Origin: Caryophanales bacterium UBA1245
GTDB lineage: Bacteria > Bacillota_I > Bacilli_A > ML615J-28 > CAG-313
DNA: 19,533 bases
Assembly (NCBI GenBank): GCA_002308275.1
Contig: DBWF01000042.1
Coordinates: 1 to 19,533, forward strand
Direction of reading: 5' to 3'
Positions 14,034 through 19,533 of the stretch are shown here, piece by piece. A model generated the notes under the pieces. That model had not been told where the DNA came from, did not search any database, and saw nothing but the letters and a program-made list of their open reading frames with translations. Both the position numbers and the translations under genes were made by a program. How positions within the stretch are numbered: the stretch's first letter is position 1; the number at the start of each line of letters is the position of its first letter.

Positions 14034-14062
14034 ATCTATATTGTATCATAATTTTTAAAGTT

Positions 14063-15124
14063 TTATTCATTATTTGGTTGTGGTTTTTTAAAACTACTCA
14101 AGTTACCAAATAATGCTAGACTGATATATTTGTTTTTATTAAGTAATACTGATATTGATAGAGTACTCGTTAAAATAACTAAACTATAACAAATAATAAA
14201 GACAACTGAGTAGAGGGTAAAACCACTAATCTTAGCCACATATGGTGTAATAATTCTTAAAAATAAAACGTGTAATAAGTAAAACTCTTTCGAATATTTA
14301 CCATATACTGAAGCTCTATCAATTACTTTTATCCGAACTAAAAGCATTGATATGATATATGTAGCTATCGCACCAGCCGTGGATGTTACTAAATACCAAA
14401 TAAAGTGATAATCATCAATTAAGAAGTTTGTCATTTTGACCCAGCTTCTAAGGATGATAAAACCAGTTATATAAGATGCTAATGTTATACCTAAAACAAT
14501 TAATCTAATGAAGAGGGCTTTGTTAGTCTTCTCTACTAATTCATGAATATAGTAAGTTATAAAGCCCACAGCTCCAATAAAGTAATAGAACAGGGTTAAA
14601 TCAAATGCTAATACATCACGGCCTAATTGTTTATATAATATAACTAATATAAAAATAAATAATGCATTAAATAGCGCCATAAGCGGAAAACTAAAGTATG
14701 GCTTTTTAAAGATTTTGTTTGAGGCCGTATAACTAAAAGCCAGTAGTGTATTTATTATAAAAGCCGAAATAAAATACCAATAGAAGGTATCAGTCCTAAC
14801 GACATATTCTTTAAACCAATATAAGATATCATGATTCTTATAATTTGGGACGATTAAAACAGTTATTAGGGTGAAGAGGACTGCTGGGAAAAGATAGGAT
14901 AACATTAGTTTTAAGATATATTTACCAAGCTCTTTAAAGGATGTGGTCTTCTTTACTAATATGCCACCGACTAGCATAAAGAGTGCCATATGGAGTGAAT
15001 ATAAGAACTCAAAGAACTTTGTATTTATCGCATTGGGAACAGTGCGTTGGTAAACATGTGATACACAAACAAAGATTAAAGCGATTAGTTTTATTAAATC
15101 TAAATATGTTATTCTTCTTTTCAT
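14063..15124 (-). CDS. Acyltransferase-3 family membrane protein
   Basis: 353 residues, about ten hydrophobic segments. The N-terminus reads RRITYLDLIKLIALIFVCVSHV: the R-x-x-x-LD-x-x-K opening and first-helix His (His23) typical of the Acyl_transf_3 family (OatA, NodX and related proteins), which move acyl groups to extracellular sugars or wall polymers. A second landmark is FLYSLHMALFMLVGGILVKKT, like the family's 'f..yf.vplFf.isGyl', and KEFYLLHVLFLRII near the end fits its last helices. No extracytoplasmic SGNH domain is attached, so the substrate is open. The ATG at 15124 has an AAAGGAC-like site. It is the first gene of a probable operon with the DUF218 gene and is divergent from the HD-GYP sensor. 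Confidence 0.82.
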   Translation of the reverse strand: MKRRITYLDLIKLIALIFVCVSHVYQRTVPNAINTKFFEFLYSLHMALFMLVGGILVKKTTSFKELGKYILKLMLSYLFPAVLFTLITVLIVPNYKNHDILYWFKEYVVRTDTFYWYFISAFIINTLLAFSYTASNKIFKKPYFSFPLMALFNALFIFILVILYKQLGRDVLAFDLTLFYYFIGAVGFITYYIHELVEKTNKALFIRLIVLGITLASYITGFIILRSWVKMTNFLIDDYHFIWYLVTSTAGAIATYIISMLLVRIKVIDRASVYGKYSKEFYLLHVLFLRIITPYVAKISGFTLYSVVFIICYSLVILTSTLSISVLLNKNKYISLALFGNLSSFKKPQPNNE

Positions 15125-15152
15125 AAGTCCTTTTTCTCTTTCTCTTAGTATT

Positions 15153-15161
15153 ATTATAACA
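15153..15161 (-). promoter_or_regulatory. Promoter of the acyltransferase operon
   Basis: TGTTATAAT on the minus strand: TG, one base, then a perfect TATAAT. No good -35 is seen 16-18 bases upstream. It lies back-to-back with the HD-GYP promoter, the two -10 boxes being about 60 bases apart. Confidence 0.6.
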
Positions 15162-15196
15162 TATTATTGTTTATTATCTTTGCTTAAACATTTTAA

Positions 15197-15225
15197 TTGT
15201 TTTATTACATGTAAAAGTGTATAAT
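15197..15225 (+). promoter_or_regulatory. Sigma-A promoter of the HD-GYP sensor gene
   Basis: TTGTTT (15197-15202), a 17-base spacer and a perfect TATAAT (15220-15225). The ribosome site AGAGGAG (15238-15244) and ATG (15253) follow, leaving a leader of only about 20 bases. No riboswitch-like structure fits in it. Confidence 0.8.
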
Positions 15226-15252
15226 ATATAGTGTATTAGAGGAGTTCGGAAG

Positions 15253-18200
15253 ATGAAACAAATAATCACCAAAAAAATGAGCTTTTTTATATTATTATTG
15301 CTTCTATCTTTGTGGATCTTAGCACCAAATATTAAGGTAAGTGCTAAATCATATATGAGTGACCGAACTGAAATCCCTATTAATTTGGAGGTTTCGGGGG
15401 CTGAAGCAATTTGTCAAACCGAAGATGGTTTTGTTTGGATTGCGCAATACTCAGGTCTAACTAGATATGATGCTAAAAATTTTGAAACCTATAAATCTTT
15501 TACTTGCAATGATACTGAATATTCAATCATCAATGTTCGTAGTCTGGCTTCAAAAGGAAATACGCTTTATATTGGTACTTCTTCTAGTATCTTCAAGTAT
15601 GAAAACAATGCTTTTTCGATAATTGATGCAGACTGTGGGATTGTTAAAGATATTATTCTTGATGAAGTTCATGATTTGTTATATGTATCAACTCAAGATA
15701 AAGGTGGTCTCATCTATAACCTTAATCAAGGTAGTAAAGCAATCATCCCGGGAACTGAAGACCAAAATGTCAATGACGTAGCACTTGATATTAAACGTGA
15801 TACTTATTATTATCACTTAGATACTGGTGTTTATGATAAAGATGGTAATGAAATCTTCTTATATCCAAGAATTTTAGATATCTATTCTTATGACGATATG
15901 CTATATATTGGTGAAGATAGTGGGATTATCCATCGTTATAATATGGAGACTAAAAGTTTCTTAGATGATCTAACCATTGCAGACCAGATTAATAAATTCT
16001 TGTATTCGGAAGAAGAAAATGTTTTATTTGTGGCTTGTGAGAAAAAAGGTCTTTATTATATTGACCTCCAAACCCCAACTCCTACTATTTCTTTAGTAAC
16101 TGGTCTTGAGAATTCAAGTCAATTAATCGATTTGATGATCGACTATGAAGGTAATCTTTGGATTGCATCCCACTATATTGGGGCATCCGGTGTTTCAATT
16201 ATTACAAAAAATGCTTTATTAGAATTATTATTTGATGATGAAATATGGCAATCACTTAATACACCACCAGCTTTCGACCGAAATGTTTATGCGGTGGAAA
16301 AATATGGTAATATTTTATATATTATTTCTTCATCAAAGATTTACTTATTTGATTTAGAACAAAAGAAAATCCTACCTGATAATGTGATTATGAATACCAT
16401 CAATGCTTATGCGGAGGCTAAAACACTAGAAGGTAGAGCCCTTGGTGAAGAAAATTATAGTTTCACATATTCACCTAAGGATATTGAAGTTCATAATAAT
16501 AAGATTTATTTCGCAATAACAAGTATTGGCTTGGTTGAATATGACCCAGCTACTGATGCCGTTCAAATCTATGATGCTGATTATGTTAGTTCGCATTATG
16601 ATAAGCTAATTGGTGAACCTGACTTATCATTAACCATTTCACCAAGAGCTCTTAGAAGTTTTGATGGTTATCTTGCAATTGGTTATGCAAGAGGAATCAT
16701 GAAGTTTGATGGAACTAACTTCTCAGTTATGAATGTTGGCTCAAATGTTTTATATATTAACAAAACAAAAGATGGCAAATTAATGTTCGACCGGACACAA
16801 GGACTTTATGTCGTTGATGATGCATTTGAAACGATGACTGAAATTCCAACGGAAAAAGGAATTATTGGAAATCGTCTTAAATTCCTAGTCGATGGTGATG
16901 ATATCTATTATAACCTTAATAGTCGTCTCTTTAGATTAAGCGAAGTGGATGGCAAATATACTTCATCCGAAGTTACCATCCCATATATCAAAGGTTCTAT
17001 TGTTGAACTATCAAAAATTGCATACAAAGATGACAATGGTAAAATTAATTATAAATATGTTATCGGTAGTCAAACACAAATCTATATTACTGATTCACTT
17101 TCAACAGATACCCTAACTAATTATGAATTCTTTGATGAAACCGATGGTCTACAACCAATTATTGCTAATACATCTGGTTATTATGATGCGGAAGAACAAT
17201 TGTATTATTTCCAATCAACTAATGGAATCTTTGTTTATAATTTTAACGAGGAAAGAGAAACCTCAATCCCTGTTAAAATGGCTGTTTCTTCAATTGAACT
17301 AGATGGTAAACATTTCTATGGTAATAGCATCAATATTAATAAAGATGTTTACCGGGTAGCCTTTAATATTTCGATCTTTGGCTTTAGACCAAATAAAGGC
17401 TACACCATCTACTATAAACTAGATGGAATTGATAATGACTATCACGTTGCGGGGGACGATGACAGGAGTATCTATTATACTAACCTCGCCGGTGGATCTT
17501 ATAAATTTAATATTTTTGTTGTCGATGAATATGGTCAAGTATCTAATCAAGTTACTATCAACCTTACAAAAGAGAAAAAAATCCTCGAATATGTTTGGTT
17601 CTGGATTATTTTAGCTCTTCTTGCTTTAGGACTTGTTGTCTTCGTTGCCTTCTTAATTATTCATATTAAGACAAAGCAATCACTAAAGAAGCAATTAGAA
17701 TATAAGAATATCACTGTTGAATCGATTCAAGCAATTGCCAGAACAATTGACGCGAAGGATGAATATACTAATGGTCACTCAATTCGGGTTGGTTACTATT
17801 CAAAACTAATTGCGCAAAATTTAGGTATGAAGGATGACGATGTTGATAATATTTACTATATTGCTCTTCTTCATGATATTGGTAAGATAGCTATTCCGGA
17901 TATGATTTTAAATAAACCAGGTCGCTTGACTGATGAAGAATTTAAAATTATGAAGAGTCATACAACCCGTGGTGCAAAAATTCTAAAAGGTATTTCAACA
18001 ATTCCACAAATCATTGAAGGTGCTAAATCCCATCATGAAAAATATGATGGCTCTGGTTACCCTGAAGGACTCAAGGGAGAAGAAATTCCATTTGTTGCTA
18101 GGATTATATGTTGTGCCGACTGTTTTGATGCAATGGCATCCAAACGTGTTTACAAAGAACCATTCTCACTTGACACCATTATCAGTGAATTTGAACGTGG

Positions 18201-18348
18201 TAGTGGTACTCAATTTGATCCTCATATTTGTGCGGTTGTTGTAAAGATGATGCAAGACAACATCTTAAAACCATATACGGCAGAAAATACTTATTTAGGT
18301 AGTGATGGTAAAACCTACCGTATCAATAATAAGAATCAAAATGAATAA
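15253..18348 (+). CDS. Membrane sensor: regulator propeller, Y_Y_Y domain and HD-GYP phosphodiesterase
   Basis: 1031 residues. An N-terminal hydrophobic segment (about 9-31) is a signal peptide or first helix. Residues about 45-670 form a two-component-regulator propeller; the clearest blade is EAICQTEDGFVWIAQYSGLT (51-70), and IDYEGNLWIAS (296-306) is another. Residues about 690-772 are a Y_Y_Y domain (YTIYYKLDGIDNDY, then GGSYKFNIFVVDEYG). A membrane helix (about 779-803) leads to a cytoplasmic HD-GYP domain (about 820-1000). Its key residues are present: His842, His874-Asp875 with DIGKI, His903, His927-His928 in HHEKYDGSGYP, and Asp956. HD-GYP enzymes hydrolyse c-di-GMP, and a few act on cGAMP. 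The outer propeller plus Y_Y_Y is the sensing half of Bacteroides hybrid two-component systems, which bind glycans; here it feeds a phosphodiesterase instead of a kinase. It is the only plus-strand gene. Confidence 0.92.
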   Translation: MKQIITKKMSFFILLLLLSLWILAPNIKVSAKSYMSDRTEIPINLEVSGAEAICQTEDGFVWIAQYSGLTRYDAKNFETYKSFTCNDTEYSIINVRSLASKGNTLYIGTSSSIFKYENNAFSIIDADCGIVKDIILDEVHDLLYVSTQDKGGLIYNLNQGSKAIIPGTEDQNVNDVALDIKRDTYYYHLDTGVYDKDGNEIFLYPRILDIYSYDDMLYIGEDSGIIHRYNMETKSFLDDLTIADQINKFLYSEEENVLFVACEKKGLYYIDLQTPTPTISLVTGLENSSQLIDLMIDYEGNLWIASHYIGASGVSIITKNALLELLFDDEIWQSLNTPPAFDRNVYAVEKYGNILYIISSSKIYLFDLEQKKILPDNVIMNTINAYAEAKTLEGRALGEENYSFTYSPKDIEVHNNKIYFAITSIGLVEYDPATDAVQIYDADYVSSHYDKLIGEPDLSLTISPRALRSFDGYLAIGYARGIMKFDGTNFSVMNVGSNVLYINKTKDGKLMFDRTQGLYVVDDAFETMTEIPTEKGIIGNRLKFLVDGDDIYYNLNSRLFRLSEVDGKYTSSEVTIPYIKGSIVELSKIAYKDDNGKINYKYVIGSQTQIYITDSLSTDTLTNYEFFDETDGLQPIIANTSGYYDAEEQLYYFQSTNGIFVYNFNEERETSIPVKMAVSSIELDGKHFYGNSININKDVYRVAFNISIFGFRPNKGYTIYYKLDGIDNDYHVAGDDDRSIYYTNLAGGSYKFNIFVVDEYGQVSNQVTINLTKEKKILEYVWFWIILALLALGLVVFVAFLIIHIKTKQSLKKQLEYKNITVESIQAIARTIDAKDEYTNGHSIRVGYYSKLIAQNLGMKDDDVDNIYYIALLHDIGKIAIPDMILNKPGRLTDEEFKIMKSHTTRGAKILKGISTIPQIIEGAKSHHEKYDGSGYPEGLKGEEIPFVARIICCADCFDAMASKRVYKEPFSLDTIISEFERGSGTQFDPHICAVVVKMMQDNILKPYTAENTYLGSDGKTYRINNKNQNE

Positions 18349-18383
18349 AACAAAAAGGAATGAAATTCATTCCTTTTTGTTTT
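18347..18383. terminator. Bidirectional terminator between convergent genes
   Basis: 17-base perfect arms (18347-18363 and 18367-18383) around a 3-base loop. T-rich runs lie on both strands (TTTTTGTTTTT on plus; TTTTTGTTTTA on minus). It overlaps the end of the HD-GYP stop codon and ends 12 bases short of the convergent gene's stop at 18395. Confidence 0.88.
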
Positions 18384-18394
18384 TGTTTTATAGA

Positions 18395-19396
18395 TTATTT
18401 ATTATTCTTTTTTAGCATTAATCCTTTAAAGATGGCTGTTATGCTTACAATTAATGGAGTTAAAATAACCATAAAGGTTGCCATATTAACTGATGCCGCA
18501 TAAGCAACTGGTAATACACCAAAGCCCATATTAGATGGAGCATCAAGGTCTAATTGTAATGAAACAAAATATAGGGCCATTACAACAACTGTTGCACATA
18601 GAGAAATTAAACCAAGCTTTAATAAGTTCTTTGCTTTACCACTTTCCGTTAATTGATTGTAATAGAATTCCCAGAAAGCAAGGGTTGCAGCTGCCATTAG
18701 ATAAACTAATAACAATGCAATCGCATAGAATTGATGATTATCATGCTTAAAGTCAATGATAAATAATCCCACAACGAATGCTGAAAAACCAAATAATGCA
18801 ATTAGCATCCAAATAGTTGTAAAGAAGCAATATACAAATCTAGCACGTCTAACCACTGGTGTTCTTGGTGTTAATTCTAAACTTACTTTAGAAGTAAGTT
18901 TGTCACGGAAGAATAATCCTACTACTGCAAGTGCCACAAATAGAAGTGAATATAGAATACTATCAAGTGGGAATAATGCTGATGGACTACCTTCAACAAG
19001 TGAAAGATATGTGCCAGTAATTAAACCAATAATAACATAGAGAATAATTATAACTGCAAATACACCTGAAGTAATTAAGCATTTCTTAACACGTTTTTGA
19101 ACGATTTCAGCACTTTCTGCACGATATAATGTATGCACAAGTAACATAATCCATAAAGTTTCAAAGAAACTTAAGAATAGTGGAACACTTCTTAGCGCAT
19201 CATGTGCCGCAACATCAGCAGAACCAGATACGATTGAACCAACGATATCTGAGAAACAATATAAGAAATTTAAGAAAGTAAAACTAGAACAAATAAATAA
19301 ACCGATTAAGAGAAGACTTAAAACAAGTGAATGCTTTTTAGCTTTGCCTTCAAGGTTTGTAACGACAAAGTTATCTTTATTAAATAATTCTTTCAT
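18395..19396 (-). CDS. Polytopic membrane protein of unknown function
   Basis: 333 residues from the ATG at 19396. A longer frame from ATG-19411 (338 residues) is possible, but ATG-19396 overlaps the preceding gene's TAA in TAATG, the usual sign of translational coupling, and no close ribosome site favours the earlier ATG. About eight hydrophobic segments are visible: residues near 23-48, 68-92, 103-128, 140-163, 185-212, 220-245, 253-275 and 285-325. The N-terminus (MKELFNKDNFVVTNLEGKAKK) is cytoplasmic-looking, and the tail is KGLMLKKNNK. Conserved-looking polar residues are few and I recognise no family, so transport, sensing or anchoring cannot be told apart. It ends at a bidirectional terminator facing the HD-GYP gene and is probably the last gene of an operon that starts outside the window. 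Confidence 0.75.
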   Translation of the reverse strand: MKELFNKDNFVVTNLEGKAKKHSLVLSLLLIGLFICSSFTFLNFLYCFSDIVGSIVSGSADVAAHDALRSVPLFLSFFETLWIMLLVHTLYRAESAEIVQKRVKKCLITSGVFAVIIILYVIIGLITGTYLSLVEGSPSALFPLDSILYSLLFVALAVVGLFFRDKLTSKVSLELTPRTPVVRRARFVYCFFTTIWMLIALFGFSAFVVGLFIIDFKHDNHQFYAIALLLVYLMAAATLAFWEFYYNQLTESGKAKNLLKLGLISLCATVVVMALYFVSLQLDLDAPSNMGFGVLPVAYAASVNMATFMVILTPLIVSITAIFKGLMLKKNNK

Positions 19397-19533
19397 TACC
19401 ATTGTACCCATTTAACAAAGTCGCCAGACTCCCTTTCGTTTAAGTATAAGTGTTCAAGATCAAAATCACCTAATGAATTTTTAATTGTTACAAGTGATGC
19501 ACCAATTAAATCGAAGTTTTCCGTAATACCAAC
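19396..19533 (-). CDS. Unidentified protein, C-terminal 45 residues only
   Basis: An open frame enters from the right edge and ends in WVQW at a TAA (19396-19398), immediately followed in the next frame by TGA. Visible residues include TENFDLIGASLVTIKNSLGD and a charged, aromatic end (HLYLNERESGDFVKWVQW). It looks like a soluble domain, with no membrane segment in the part seen, and I do not recognise it. Its stop overlaps the ATG of the membrane protein at 19396, so the two are probably co-transcribed and translationally coupled. Confidence 0.6.
   Translation of the reverse strand, partial: VGITENFDLIGASLVTIKNSLGDFDLEHLYLNERESGDFVKWVQW

Noticed and set aside
14021..14035. Upstream ATG-14035 for the DUF218 gene
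   Set aside because: The GGAGGA ribosome site overlaps its first codons and is correctly spaced only for ATG-14020.
15125..15252. A riboswitch, for example for c-di-GMP, before the HD-GYP gene
   Set aside because: The expected leader is only about 20-30 bases and shows no conserved aptamer or terminator structure.
1..19533. A defence island, prophage or transposon
   Set aside because: No integrase, transposase, restriction, toxin-antitoxin or phage structural genes are seen. The amidase resembles phage-type lysins only in its catalytic domain and is a surface lipoprotein.

Overview
This window looks like a chromosomal segment of an AT-rich, cell-walled low-GC Gram-positive bacterium of the Bacilli/Erysipelotrichia/uncultured Mollicutes-relative type. 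The reasons are the base composition, strong AAGGAGG-like ribosome sites, sigma-A promoters with frequent extended -10 boxes, MKK-type lipoprotein signals (L-A-S-C, L-V-A-C), a Firmicutes-type GdpP, InlB/Listeria-Bacteroides B-repeats and a peptidoglycan amidase. TAA, TAG and TGA all end genes, so the standard bacterial code fits. No species can be named from the sequence alone.

Layout, left to right. All genes are on the minus strand except the HD-GYP gene. (1) 1-491: N-terminal third of gdpP, a c-di-AMP phosphodiesterase, running off the left edge. (2) 638-943: small DUF898-type membrane protein with its own promoter and terminator. (3) 1049-3131: a lipoprotein of unknown function preceded by a 5'-truncated FtsX/MacB-type permease remnant. 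(4) 3206-4243: XRE-TPR regulator with its own promoter and a candidate direct-repeat operator. (5) 4392-11204: a likely two-gene operon of a secreted, membrane-tethered metallophosphoesterase followed by a 1523-residue lipoprotein amidase carrying B-repeats, Ig-like domains and three copies of a large inserted module. Its consensus promoter has an 18-bp palindrome over the -35 box. (6) 11351-13417: lipoprotein with about five OB-like domains and one Ig-like domain. (7) 13583-15124: acyltransferase-3 membrane protein and a short DUF218/YdcF-like protein, probably one operon. (8) 15253-18348, plus strand: sensor with a two-component-regulator propeller, Y_Y_Y domain, one membrane helix and an intact HD-GYP domain, sharing an intergenic region with the divergent acyltransferase operon. 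(9) 18395-19396: polytopic membrane protein whose ATG overlaps the stop codon of an unidentified gene entering from the right edge.

Taken together this is a cell-surface and signalling neighbourhood: four large exported proteins (three lipoproteins and one anchored enzyme), a wall hydrolase, a putative acyltransferase and two cyclic-dinucleotide turnover proteins (GdpP for c-di-AMP, HD-GYP probably for c-di-GMP). Nothing indicates a phage, transposon, CRISPR array, tRNA or rRNA. The most unusual item is the amidase lipoprotein: three 196-residue modules that begin and end like a B-repeat but hold about 140 extra residues of conserved, W-rich, partly helical sequence, arranged B-I-I-B-I as if by block duplication. 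No gap between genes exceeds about 170 bases, and the gaps are accounted for by the promoters and terminators listed.
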